Positions 17,533-26,008 of a stretch of 64,000 nucleotides of DNA are shown here, piece after piece. The translations under genes were made by a program, and so were the position numbers. Below the pieces are notes generated by a model. It saw only the letters and a list, made by a program, of their open reading frames with translations, was not told where the DNA came from and ran no database searches. Positions within the stretch are counted from its first letter, which is position 1, and each line of letters starts with the position of its first letter. The stretch comes from JBKBKC01 sp046294265 (lineage in GTDB: Bacteria; Pseudomonadota; Alphaproteobacteria; Rhodobacterales; Rhodobacteraceae): assembly GCA_046294265.1 (NCBI GenBank), contig JBKBKC010000010.1, positions 102,874 through 166,873 of the forward strand, read 5' to 3'.

Positions 17533-17814
17533 ATGGCAAATACCACCCAGTCCAAGAAACGCGCCCGCCAGGCGGAAGACCGCTACGCGATCAACAAGGC
17601 GCGCCGTTCCCGCATCCGCACCTTCCTGCGCAAGGTCGAGGAGGCCATTGCCTCGGGTGATCCGGCGGCCGCTGCCGCTGCCTTGAAAGCCGCGCAGCCG
17701 GAACTGGCGCGGGGCGTGACCAAGGGTGTGATGCACAAGAACACCGTCGCCCGCAAAATGTCGCGCCTGTCGTCTCGGGTGAAGTCCACCGGTGGGGCCA
17801 CGACCACCGCCTGA
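17533..17814 (+). CDS. rpsT: Ribosomal protein S20
   Basis: A 93-residue basic protein beginning MANTTQSKKRARQAEDRY and containing RRSRIRTFLRKVE, followed by GVMHKNTVARKMSRLSSRVK, all typical of S20 of the 30S subunit. It stands alone with its own terminator and is next to dnaA, the position it holds in many alphaproteobacteria. Confidence 0.98.
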   Translation: MANTTQSKKRARQAEDRYAINKARRSRIRTFLRKVEEAIASGDPAAAAAALKAAQPELARGVTKGVMHKNTVARKMSRLSSRVKSTGGATTTA

Positions 17815-17841
17815 CGATTCGACAAGACCGCACCGTCCCAC

Positions 17842-17872
17842 AAGGGCGCACTCGAGAGGGTGCGCCCTTTTC
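17842..17872 (+). terminator. Rho-independent terminator of rpsT
   Basis: AAGGGCGCAC and its complement GTGCGCCCTT flank a short loop and are followed by TTTT, 27 bases after the rpsT stop. A classical intrinsic terminator. Confidence 0.9.
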
Positions 17873-18327
17873 GCATCGGCGGGGACTGGTCCCCCCCCTG
17901 CGTGGCGCGGTTGCAAGGATGGTCGGATTCGCGCCGTTGAATTCCTGTCAACCGCGAAGTTCGGTTGCGAATTGCCGCTCCGCATTGTTAGCGTCTCTGG
18001 GCGATTCACGTCGTCTTGGGGGATGGTGCGAGCGCGAACAAAGGTCCCGGCAAAAGCGCATTCTGCCAGATTGCCGCCAGGGAACCGTTTGCGGTCAACG
18101 CCTTAGGGGTCTGCGCCTGCGCAGTGGTCTTGTCTTTTGCGGTTCGGGTCCGGGCGTTTCGGGCCGATCGTTTTGGCATGCCCTGCTGGGGGCTTCGCTA
18201 TGTCAGGTGACCGGGGCCGCGATGCCGCGAGCACTGTGGCACCCATAGCCGTGACGCGGCGATCCGGGCCTCTGGGGGCCGCCGGATCGTTGGGCAGACG
18301 GACGGTAAATGGGAACGGGTTTACGGA
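17873..18327 (+). other. Non-coding region upstream of dnaA
   Basis: About 455 bases with no convincing gene. It should contain the dnaA promoter. Two GANTC sites are present (17926-17930 and 18003-18007), and an inverted repeat GATCCGG...CCGGATC lies near 18261-18288. I see no TTATCCACA-type DnaA boxes and no AT-rich unwinding stretch, so it does not look like oriC by eye. Confidence 0.6.
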
Positions 18328-19704
18328 ATGACGCACGACACCTGGCTGGAGCTTCGCGAAGGCCTCAAACCGCGAATCGGTCGCGAGAATTTTGCGCACT
18401 GGATCGAGCCCCTGCGTCTTGCAGCAATCGACGGCAGCGTGGCGCGCTTCGAGGTTCCCACCTCGTTTTTCGGTGACTGGGTGTCGCGCAACTTTTCCGA
18501 TCACATCCTGAATCACCTTGTGGCCTCGGGCGAGGCAGTGGATCGGGTGGAGTTCGTGCCCGCCCCGCGCAACCGCGTGGTGGCGGCCGAGATGGCAGGC
18601 ACCGCGCCCGCCCGCCCGGCCCGCGCCATCGCGGCGCGCGCCCGCATCCTGACGCAGGACGACCTGCCGGGGTCATCACTCGACATGCGCTATACCTTTG
18701 ATAGTTTCGTTGTGGGCAAACCCAACGAGCTTGCCCATGCCGCCGCGCGGCGCGTGGCCGAAGGGGGGCCGGTGTCGTTCAACCCGCTGTTCCTTTACGG
18801 CGGGGTGGGTCTGGGCAAGACCCATCTCATGCACGCCATCGCGCAGGAACTGATGGCGCGCCGCCCGGACATGCGTGTGCTGTATCTGTCGGCCGAGCAG
18901 TTCATGTATCGTTTCGTGCAGGCCCTGCGAGAGAAATCCATCATGGACTTCAAGGAGCTGTTCCGATCGGTCGATGTGCTGATGGTCGATGACGTGCAGT
19001 TCATCGCGGGCAAGGACAGCACGCAGGACGAATTCTTTCACACCTTCAACGTGCTGGTGGACCAGAACAAGCAGATCGTGCTGTCGGCCGACCGCTCACC
19101 CGGCGAGATCAAGGACCTGGAGGACCGCATCAAGAGCCGCATGCAATGCGGGCTGGTGGTGGACCTGCATCCGGCGGATTATGAGCTGCGTCTGGGCTGC
19201 CTGCAGACCAAGACCGAATTTTATCGCGGCCAGTATCCCGGCCTGAAACTGGCCCCCGGCGTGCTGGAATTCATCGCGCACCGCGTCGCCACCAACATCC
19301 GCGTGCTGGAAGGCGCGCTGACCCGGCTGTTCGCCTTTGCAAGCCTCGTGGGCCGCGAGATCACGCTGGATCTGACGCAGGAATGCCTCGCCGACATCCT
19401 GCGCGCGAGCGACCGCAAGGTCACCATCGACGAGATCCAGCGCAAGGTGGCCGAGCATTACAACGTGCGCCTGTCCGACATGATCGGTCCGAAACGGCTG
19501 CGCAGCATTGCACGGCCCCGGCAGGTGGCGATGTATCTGTCCAAGCAGCTGACCACCCGGTCGCTGCCCGAGATCGGGCGCCGTTTTGGCGGGCGCGATC
19601 ACACCACGATCATGCACGGCGTGAAGAAGATCGAGGAACTGATGGCCACCGACAGCCAGCTTTCCGACGACATCCAGCTGTTGCGCCGGACGCTGCAGGC
19701 CTAG
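18328..19704 (+). CDS. dnaA: DnaA, chromosomal replication initiator
   Basis: A 458-residue initiator. Domain I covers residues 1-90 (HDTWLELREGLKPRIGRENFAHWIEPL); domain III is the AAA+ core with Walker A GGVGLGKT at 158-165, Walker B VDVLMVDDVQFIAGK and sensor regions. Domain IV ends with RPRQVAMYLSKQLT...LPEIGRRFGGRDHTTIMHGVKKIEEL, the DnaA-box binding helix-turn-helix signature. Length is normal. The ribosome-binding site is weak (ACGGA directly before ATG). Confidence 0.98.
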   Translation: MTHDTWLELREGLKPRIGRENFAHWIEPLRLAAIDGSVARFEVPTSFFGDWVSRNFSDHILNHLVASGEAVDRVEFVPAPRNRVVAAEMAGTAPARPARAIAARARILTQDDLPGSSLDMRYTFDSFVVGKPNELAHAAARRVAEGGPVSFNPLFLYGGVGLGKTHLMHAIAQELMARRPDMRVLYLSAEQFMYRFVQALREKSIMDFKELFRSVDVLMVDDVQFIAGKDSTQDEFFHTFNVLVDQNKQIVLSADRSPGEIKDLEDRIKSRMQCGLVVDLHPADYELRLGCLQTKTEFYRGQYPGLKLAPGVLEFIAHRVATNIRVLEGALTRLFAFASLVGREITLDLTQECLADILRASDRKVTIDEIQRKVAEHYNVRLSDMIGPKRLRSIARPRQVAMYLSKQLTTRSLPEIGRRFGGRDHTTIMHGVKKIEELMATDSQLSDDIQLLRRTLQA

Positions 19705-19826
19705 GCCGACACCGGCCCGAACCGCCAAACCCCTTGTGCGCAGACTGAAAACGGGTAACTTCGGCCTCCCCGGCACAGGGGGGGGTCTGCGGGGCCATCT
19801 GCGGGGGCCGAGATGGGGACAAGGCA

Positions 19827-20945
19827 ATGAAGATCAGCATCGAGCGGGCAACGCTGCTCAAGGCCCTGGGCCAGGCGCAATCGGTCGTGGAGCGGCGCAA
19901 CACGATCCCGATCCTGGCCAATGTGCTGATCGAGGCCGAGGGGGCGCAGGTCAGTTTCCGCGCCACCGACCTGGATATCGAGGTGGTGGACCGCGCGCCC
20001 GCGATGGTGGAGCGGCCGGGCTCCACGACCGTCTCGGCGGTGATGCTGCATGAGATCGTGCGCAAGCTGCCCGACGGGGCTCTGGTGGTGTTGGTGGCGG
20101 ATGCCGCCACCGCGCGGCTGACGGTGACGGCGGGACGCTCGACCTTCTCGCTGGCGACGCTTCCGCGCGAGGACTTCCCGGTGATGGCAACGTCCGAATA
20201 TGCCTGCAATTTCGCCGCGCCAGCTCCGGTGCTGCGGCGGCTGTTCGACAAGGCGAAATTCGCGATCTCCACTGAGGAGACACGCTATTACCTCAACGGC
20301 GTCTATCTGCACACCGCGCAGGGCGATACCGGGCGCGTGCTGCGCGCCGTGGCCACCGACGGCCACCGCCTGGCCCGGATCGAGGCGCCCCTGCCAGAGG
20401 GGGCCGAGGCCCTGCCTGGCGTGATCGTGCCGCGCAAGACGGTGGGCGAGTTGCGCAAGCTCTTGGACGATGACGAGGCGACCATCGCCGTGTCGGTGTC
20501 GGAGACGAAGATTCGCTTTGCCACCCCCGCCGTGACGCTGACTTCCAAGGTCATCGATGGCACGTTCCCCGACTACACGCGCGTCATCCCGATGGGCAAT
20601 TCGAAACGGCTGGAGGTGGACGCCGCCGAATTCGCCCGTGCGGTGGACCGTGTGGCCACGGTGTCGTCCGAGCGCAGCCGGGCCGTGAAGCTGAGCCTTG
20701 ACGAGGACCGGCTGGTCCTGTCGGTCAACGCACCGGATTCGGGCGCGGCGGAGGAGGAGCTGGCCGTCGCCTATGGCGACGAAAAGCTGGAGATCGGGTT
20801 CAACGCGAAATACTTGCTGGAGATCGCAAGCCAGGTGGACCGCGAGAATGCGGTGTTCCTGTTCAACTCGGCGGGCGATCCGACGCTGATGCGCGAGGGC
20901 AACGATACCAGCGCGGTCTATGTCGTCATGCCGATGCGCGTGTGA
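19827..20945 (+). CDS. dnaN: DnaN, DNA polymerase III beta sliding clamp
   Basis: A 372-residue clamp subunit, standard length, with the three repeated clamp domains. Features include KALGQAQSVVERRNTIPILANVLIEA at the N-terminus, TRYYLNGVYLH and VRAVATDGHRLARIE-like text in the middle, and YVVMPMRV at the C-terminus. It follows dnaA after 122 bases and precedes recF, in the conserved replication cluster. Confidence 0.98.
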   Translation: MKISIERATLLKALGQAQSVVERRNTIPILANVLIEAEGAQVSFRATDLDIEVVDRAPAMVERPGSTTVSAVMLHEIVRKLPDGALVVLVADAATARLTVTAGRSTFSLATLPREDFPVMATSEYACNFAAPAPVLRRLFDKAKFAISTEETRYYLNGVYLHTAQGDTGRVLRAVATDGHRLARIEAPLPEGAEALPGVIVPRKTVGELRKLLDDDEATIAVSVSETKIRFATPAVTLTSKVIDGTFPDYTRVIPMGNSKRLEVDAAEFARAVDRVATVSSERSRAVKLSLDEDRLVLSVNAPDSGAAEEELAVAYGDEKLEIGFNAKYLLEIASQVDRENAVFLFNSAGDPTLMREGNDTSAVYVVMPMRV

Positions 20946-20948
20946 CGA

Positions 20949-20999
20949 CCCCCGGGGGCTTCACCCCCGGACCCCGAGGATATTTGGAAACGGAAGAAG
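20949..20999. repeat. GC-hairpin/GGATATTT intergenic element, copy 2
   Basis: Between dnaN and recF. Hairpin CCGGGGG-CTTCA-CCCCCGG (20952-20970), then ACCCCGAGGATATTTGG and AAACGGAAGAAG. The element happens to be readable in the recF frame, producing an artificial N-terminal extension if the GTG at 20942 is used. Confidence 0.75.
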
Positions 21000-21013
21000 A
21001 TAGGACGCGCGGG

Positions 21014-22096
21014 GTGTTCGTATCGTCGCTGACGCTCTCGCACCTGCGCAGCCACCGCGCGGCGCGTCTGGAATTTGATGGGCGGCCGGTCGCGATCTTC
21101 GGGCCGAACGGGGCTGGCAAGACGAATGTGTTGGAGGCGGTGTCGATGCTGTCACCCGGGCGGGGGCTGCGGCGGGCCGAGACGGGGGACCTGGCGCGGC
21201 AGGCGGCAGGGGTGGGGTGGAAGGTGGCCGCGGCTGTGGCGGGTATCGGCGGGGCGCATGAGGTCGAGACCTCGGCCGAGCCTGGCCAAGGGCGAGAGGT
21301 GCGCATCGACGGCAAGGCCGCAACGCAGAGCGCACTGGGGCGGGTGATCCGGGTGCTGTGGCTGGTGCCCGCGATGGACCGGCTGTGGCTGGACGGGGCC
21401 GAGGGGCGGCGGCGGTTTCTGGACCGGATCGCGCTGAGCTTCACCCCCGACCATGCCGAAACCGCCATCGCCTATGAGCGCGCGATGCGTGAGCGGAACC
21501 GGATGCTGAAGGATCAGGTGAGCGACGGCCGCTGGTATGGCGCGGTAGAGGCGCAGATGGTGGCGGCGGGGGATATGCTGACGGCAAACCGGCGCGCGGC
21601 GCTGGCGCGGCTGAAGGCGCAGGCGCAGGAGGGCGCCTTTCCCCGCGCCGATCTTGCGCTGCGGGCGGAGGAGGCGGTGCCGGAGGGTGCGGCCTTTGCC
21701 ACCGCGTTGCAGGCCGGGCGGCGGCGCGACATGGCGGCGGGGCGCACGCTGGCAGGGCCGCACCGCGCCGATCTGGAGGCGGTCTTTGCCGCCAAGGATA
21801 TGGCCGCCGCGCAATGTTCGACCGGAGAGCAGAAGGCGCTGCTGATCAGCGTGATCCTCGCCAATGCGCGTGCGATCGCCGCTGATCTGGGCGAACCGCC
21901 GGTGCTGTTGCTGGATGAGGTCGCGGCCCATCTGGACCCGGCGCGGCGGGACGCGCTCTATGACGAGATCTGCGCCATGGGATGCCAGGCGATCATGACG
22001 GGCACCGAGGCGGGGTTGTTTGACTCACTGGGCGACCGCGGGCAACGGTTCGCCGTGTCGGACGACGCAGGCACCAGCCGGATCACCCCCGCATGA
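21014..22096 (+). CDS. recF: RecF, recombination mediator and replication repair ATPase
   Basis: A 360-residue SMC-like ATPase that loads RecA at gaps with RecO and RecR. LTLSHLRSHRAARLEFDGRPVAIFGPNGAGKTNVLEA holds Walker A; STGEQKALLISVILANA is the ABC signature and PVLLLDEVAAHLD Walker B. A GTG at 21014 (AGGAC upstream) gives the expected N-terminus; the farther in-frame GTG at 20942 would read through the repeat element and is disfavoured. It overlaps the LysE gene by ATGA. Confidence 0.94.
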   Translation: MFVSSLTLSHLRSHRAARLEFDGRPVAIFGPNGAGKTNVLEAVSMLSPGRGLRRAETGDLARQAAGVGWKVAAAVAGIGGAHEVETSAEPGQGREVRIDGKAATQSALGRVIRVLWLVPAMDRLWLDGAEGRRRFLDRIALSFTPDHAETAIAYERAMRERNRMLKDQVSDGRWYGAVEAQMVAAGDMLTANRRAALARLKAQAQEGAFPRADLALRAEEAVPEGAAFATALQAGRRRDMAAGRTLAGPHRADLEAVFAAKDMAAAQCSTGEQKALLISVILANARAIAADLGEPPVLLLDEVAAHLDPARRDALYDEICAMGCQAIMTGTEAGLFDSLGDRGQRFAVSDDAGTSRITPA

Positions 22097-22713
22097 CCAT
22101 CACCCCCGCATCGCTGGCCCTTTATTGCGGGGCGCTTCTGATCCTGTTCCTGACGCCCGGTCCGGTCTGGGTGGCCTTGATCGCGCGCACGCTGTCGGGC
22201 GGGTTCGCCGCCGCCTGGCCGCTGGCAGTGGGGGTGTCGCTGGGCGATGTGCTGTGGCCGCTGGTGGCGATCTTCGGGCTGTCGTGGATCGCGGGTAGCT
22301 ACGCCGCCTTCATCGCGGCGATGAAATGGGTGGCGGTGGGGATTTTCCTCATCATGGGGGCCCTGCTGATCCGCCACGCTGGCACGCCGATTTCCACCGA
22401 CAGCCGCCTGACCCGGCCGGGGGCCTGGGCGGGCTTTGCCGCCGGGATCGCCGCGATCCTGGGAAACCCCAAGGCGATCCTGTTCTACATGGGCGTCCTG
22501 CCCGGGTTCTTTGACCTGAGCCGCGTCACCGGGCCCGACATCGCCGCGATCCTGCTGGTGTCCACCGCGATCCCGCTGGTGGGGAACTTGGTCTTTGCGG
22601 GCATGATCGACCGGGTGCGGGGCCTCATGTCCTCGCCCACGGCCCTGCGCCGGATGAACCTGACGGCGGGCTGGCTGCTGGTCGCCGTGGCGGGGGTGAT
22701 CGCGGTCAGCTGA
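22093..22713 (+). CDS. LysE/RhtB-family exporter
   Basis: A 206-residue membrane protein with about six hydrophobic segments. LFLTPGPVWVALIARTLSGGFAAAWPLAVGVSLGD is the family signature, and GNPKAILFYMGVLPGFFD is the second conserved block. These carriers export amino acids or related small molecules; the substrate is not predictable. Its ATG overlaps the recF stop, an unusual insertion between recF and gyrB. Confidence 0.92.
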   Translation: MTITPASLALYCGALLILFLTPGPVWVALIARTLSGGFAAAWPLAVGVSLGDVLWPLVAIFGLSWIAGSYAAFIAAMKWVAVGIFLIMGALLIRHAGTPISTDSRLTRPGAWAGFAAGIAAILGNPKAILFYMGVLPGFFDLSRVTGPDIAAILLVSTAIPLVGNLVFAGMIDRVRGLMSSPTALRRMNLTAGWLLVAVAGVIAVS

Positions 22714-22736
22714 CCCCCAAATCTTGTGTCCGGCCC

Positions 22737-22765
22737 GTGACATTGCCGGGGCCGCCCGCTATACA
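22737..22765 (+). promoter_or_regulatory. Candidate gyrB promoter
   Basis: GTGACA at 22737-22742 and TATACA at 22760-22765 are separated by exactly 17 bases, matching a housekeeping sigma-70 promoter (TTGACA/TATAAT) at 5 and 4 of 6 positions. Transcription would begin near 22772, 23 bases before the gyrB ATG. Confidence 0.6.
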
Positions 22766-22794
22766 TCGGGGGTCATTGAAGGGGTCTCAGACGC

Positions 22795-25245
22795 ATGGCC
22801 GAACCAGCCCGCAACACCGAGGATTATGGTGCCGATTCCATCAAGGTTCTCAGAGGCCTGGATGCCGTGCGCAAGCGTCCCGGCATGTATATCGGCGACA
22901 CCGATGACGGGTCGGGCCTGCACCACATGGTCTATGAGGTGGTGGACAACGGCATCGACGAGGCGCTGGCTGGCCACGCCACCGCCGTGCATGTGAAAAT
23001 CCACGCCGACAGCAGCGTGTCGGTGCGCGACAACGGGCGCGGCATCCCCATCGGCATCCATTCCGAAGAGGGCGTGAGCGCGGCCGAGGTCATCATGACC
23101 CAGCTGCACGCGGGCGGCAAATTCAACAACACCGACGAGGGCGGCAACGCCTACAAGGTGTCGGGCGGCCTGCACGGTGTTGGCGTGTCGGTGGTCAATG
23201 CGCTGTCGGACTGGCTGGAGCTGACCGTTTGGCGCGATGAGATGGAATACCGCGCGCGGTTCGAGAATGGCGATTGCGTGGTGCATGTGTATCCCGTCGG
23301 GCCTGCGCCGGGCATGCGGGGGACCGAGGTGCGCTTTCTCGCCTCGGCCAAGACCAACCGGCCTGACGGCACCTTTTCCAACCTCGACTACCAGTTCAAG
23401 ACGCTGGAAACGCGGCTGCGCGAGCTGGCCTTCCTCAACTCAGGCGTGCGGATCATCGTGGAGGATGAGCGCCCTGCCGAACCCCTGACATCCGAACTTT
23501 ACTACGAGGGCGGGGTGCGGGAATACGTCAAATACCTCGATCGGTCCAAGGCGTCGATCCTGGCAGAGCCGATCTACATGCTGGGGGACCGGGGCGGCAT
23601 CGGCGTGGAAATCGCGATGTGGTGGAACGACAGCTACCACGAGAACGTGCTGCCCTTCACCAACAACATCCCGCAGCGGGACGGCGGCACGCATCTTGCG
23701 GGCTTTCGCGGGGCGCTGACGCGGACGATCGGGGCCTATGCGCAATCCTCCGGCATCGCCAAGAAGGAAAAGGTGGATTTCACCGGGGACGACGCGCGCG
23801 AGGGGCTGACATGCGTGCTGTCCGTGAAGGTGCCCGATCCGAAATTCTCCAGCCAGACCAAGGACAAGCTGGTGTCGTCCGAGGTGCGCCCGGCGGTCGA
23901 GAACCTGGTGAACGAGAAACTGTCGGAATGGTTCGAGGAGAACCCCGCGCAGGCCAAGGTGATCGTGGGCAAGATCATCGAGGCGGCCCTTGCACGTGAG
24001 GCGGCACGCAAGGCCCGCGAATTGACGCGCCGCAAGACGGCACTGGATGTGGCCTCGCTGCCCGGCAAGCTGGCGGATTGCCAGGAACGCGATCCGGCGA
24101 AATCGGAGATCTTCCTGGTTGAGGGTGACAGTGCCGGCGGATCCGCGAAACAGGGCCGCAGCCGCGCCAACCAAGCCGTGCTGCCCCTGCGGGGCAAGAT
24201 CCTGAACGTGGAGCGCGCGCGGTTCGACCGGATGCTGGGCAGCCAGGAGATCGGCACGCTGATCACCGCCCTTGGCACCGGCATTGGGCGGGATGAGTTC
24301 GACCTGAAGAAACTGCGCTACCACAAGGTCATCATCATGACCGACGCCGATGTGGACGGCGCGCATATCCGCACGCTGCTGCTCACGTTCTTTTTCCGGC
24401 AGATGCCGTCGCTGATCGAACAGGGCCATCTCTATATCGCGCAGCCGCCGCTCTTCAAGGTCGCACGCGGCAAGTCCGAGGTGTATCTCAAGGACCAGGC
24501 GGCGCTGGAGGACTACCTGATCGAGATGGGGCTCGACAGCACGCTCCTGCGGCTGGGCACGGGCGAGGAGATCGCGGGGGCCGACCTTGCCCGCGTGGTG
24601 GCCGAGGCGCGCAGCTTCCGGCGTGTGCTGGAGGCGTTTCCCACGCATTACCCCCGCCCGATCCTGGAGCAGGCGGCCCTGGCGGGCGCCTTCGACACGG
24701 GCCGCGCGGATGCAGACCTTCAGGCGGTGGCCGATACGGTGGCGCAACGGCTGGATGCCGTGGCCGTGGAGTACGAACGCGGCTGGCGCGGCCGGATCAC
24801 GCAGGACCACGGCATCCGCCTCAGCCGGTCCTTGCGCGGGGTGGAAGAGGTGCGCACACTCGACGGCACCGTCCTGCGCTCGGGCGAGGCGCGCCGCCTC
24901 GCGGCCATCGCCGGCCAGACGCGCGAAGTCTATGCCACTCCCGCCCGGCTGGTGAGGAAGGACCGCGAGAGCGTAATCCACGGCCCCTCCGACCTTCTGT
25001 CCGCGATCCTGGCCGAGGGCGAACGCGGCCTCAGCCTGCAACGCTACAAGGGCCTGGGCGAGATGAATGCCGAACAGCTGTGGGAAACCACGCTCGACCC
25101 CGAGGCGCGCACCCTCCTGCAGGTCAAGGTAGATGACCTGGCCGAGGCCGACGACATCTTCACCAAACTGATGGGCGACGTGGTGGAACCGCGCCGCGCC
25201 TTCATCCAGGACAACGCGCTGAGCGTCGAGAACCTGGATTTCTAG
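22795..25245 (+). CDS. gyrB: GyrB, DNA gyrase subunit B
   Basis: An 816-residue type II topoisomerase subunit that hydrolyses ATP to introduce negative supercoils with GyrA. The GHKL ATPase domain shows VDNGIDEALAG, DNGRGIPIGIH and GGLHGVGVSVVNALS; the Toprim domain shows EIFLVEGDSAGGSAKQGR and MTDADVDGAHIRTLLL; the C-terminal segment has QRYKGLGEMNAEQLWETT. Full length. It closes the dnaA-dnaN-recF-gyrB run and is followed by a strong terminator. Confidence 0.98.
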   Translation: MAEPARNTEDYGADSIKVLRGLDAVRKRPGMYIGDTDDGSGLHHMVYEVVDNGIDEALAGHATAVHVKIHADSSVSVRDNGRGIPIGIHSEEGVSAAEVIMTQLHAGGKFNNTDEGGNAYKVSGGLHGVGVSVVNALSDWLELTVWRDEMEYRARFENGDCVVHVYPVGPAPGMRGTEVRFLASAKTNRPDGTFSNLDYQFKTLETRLRELAFLNSGVRIIVEDERPAEPLTSELYYEGGVREYVKYLDRSKASILAEPIYMLGDRGGIGVEIAMWWNDSYHENVLPFTNNIPQRDGGTHLAGFRGALTRTIGAYAQSSGIAKKEKVDFTGDDAREGLTCVLSVKVPDPKFSSQTKDKLVSSEVRPAVENLVNEKLSEWFEENPAQAKVIVGKIIEAALAREAARKARELTRRKTALDVASLPGKLADCQERDPAKSEIFLVEGDSAGGSAKQGRSRANQAVLPLRGKILNVERARFDRMLGSQEIGTLITALGTGIGRDEFDLKKLRYHKVIIMTDADVDGAHIRTLLLTFFFRQMPSLIEQGHLYIAQPPLFKVARGKSEVYLKDQAALEDYLIEMGLDSTLLRLGTGEEIAGADLARVVAEARSFRRVLEAFPTHYPRPILEQAALAGAFDTGRADADLQAVADTVAQRLDAVAVEYERGWRGRITQDHGIRLSRSLRGVEEVRTLDGTVLRSGEARRLAAIAGQTREVYATPARLVRKDRESVIHGPSDLLSAILAEGERGLSLQRYKGLGEMNAEQLWETTLDPEARTLLQVKVDDLAEADDIFTKLMGDVVEPRRAFIQDNALSVENLDF

Positions 25246-25288
25246 GGCAGCGCGCTTCCGTCACCGATGGCGCGGGTGGCGCGGTCGA

Positions 25289-25348
25289 ATGGGTATTTGG
25301 GCAAAGAAGAGGACAGGGCTCAGTTCTCTTCTTTGTCCAAATACCCAT
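25289..25348. terminator. Long inverted repeat, bidirectional terminator between gyrB and ynjD
   Basis: Two 25-base arms (25289-25313 and 25324-25348) pair along their whole length, with only two G-U type mismatches, around a 10-base loop. The arms contain GGGTATTTGGGCAAAGAAGA, the core of the intergenic element seen elsewhere, here in an inverted pair. It lies between convergent gyrB and the ynjD-like gene and probably terminates both. Confidence 0.8.
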
Positions 25349-25372
25349 GCAACGCCCCGGCCAGGGGTCACC

Positions 25373-26008
25373 TCACAGGACGATCACCGGACCTGCCGCC
25401 GCCTCCGCATCTCCCGGGTCATGTGTGACCATCAGTGCAGGAATGCCCCGCTTCCGCACGTGGTCAAAGACAAAGCGGCGGATGTCGCTGCGCAATCCGG
25501 CGTCGAGGCGCGAGAAGGGTTCGTCGAGGAGGAGCGCGCGGGGTGCCGCCAGCAGGGCGCGCATCAGCGCCGCGCGGGCGCGCTGGCCGCCGGACAGGGT
25601 AGCCGGGTCGCGGTCGTGGAACCCCTCCAGCCCGGCCTGCGCCAGTGCCGCCTCGACCGCGGCGCGGCGTGCGGCGCGGCCACGGATCTCTGGCGCGAGG
25701 CCAAAGGCCAGATTGTCGCCCACCGACAGGTGCGGAAACAAGAGCGCGTCCTGGAACAGCAGGCCGATCCGGCGCGCCTCGGGTGGCAGATGCGTGACAT
25801 CGCGCGCGTCCAGGGTCACCCGCCCCTCTGCCCGGAACCCCGGCATGAGGTGGCCGCCGACTGCATCGAGCAGCGTCGATTTGCCGATCCCCGAGGGGCC
25901 CATGAGCGTGGCCACCTCGCCCGGCCGCACCGTCAGCGAGACGGGCGGGAACAGGGCGCTTGCTTCCCCCCGCCGGATCACCGCCACCGTCTCCAGCACC
26001 AGTGTCAT
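25373..26008 (-). CDS. ABC transporter ATPase, YnjD-like
   Basis: A 211-residue ABC ATPase. Walker A MGPSGIGKST, signature LSGGQRARAALMRALLAAPRALLLDEPFSRLD and the H-loop MVTHDPGDAEAA are all present. It is the energy subunit of the importer formed with the two genes upstream. The set and order match E. coli ynjB-ynjC-ynjD, an orphan importer related to thiamine and iron uptake systems; the substrate is unknown. The start ATG overlaps the permease stop (ATGA). Last gene of the operon, before a terminator. Confidence 0.88.
   Translation of the reverse strand: MTLVLETVAVIRRGEASALFPPVSLTVRPGEVATLMGPSGIGKSTLLDAVGGHLMPGFRAEGRVTLDARDVTHLPPEARRIGLLFQDALLFPHLSVGDNLAFGLAPEIRGRAARRAAVEAALAQAGLEGFHDRDPATLSGGQRARAALMRALLAAPRALLLDEPFSRLDAGLRSDIRRFVFDHVRKRGIPALMVTHDPGDAEAAAGPVIVL

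Noticed and set aside
17873..18327. Possible replication origin upstream of dnaA
   Set aside because: No TTATCCACA-like DnaA boxes or AT-rich unwinding region could be found by eye; two GANTC sites alone are close to background.
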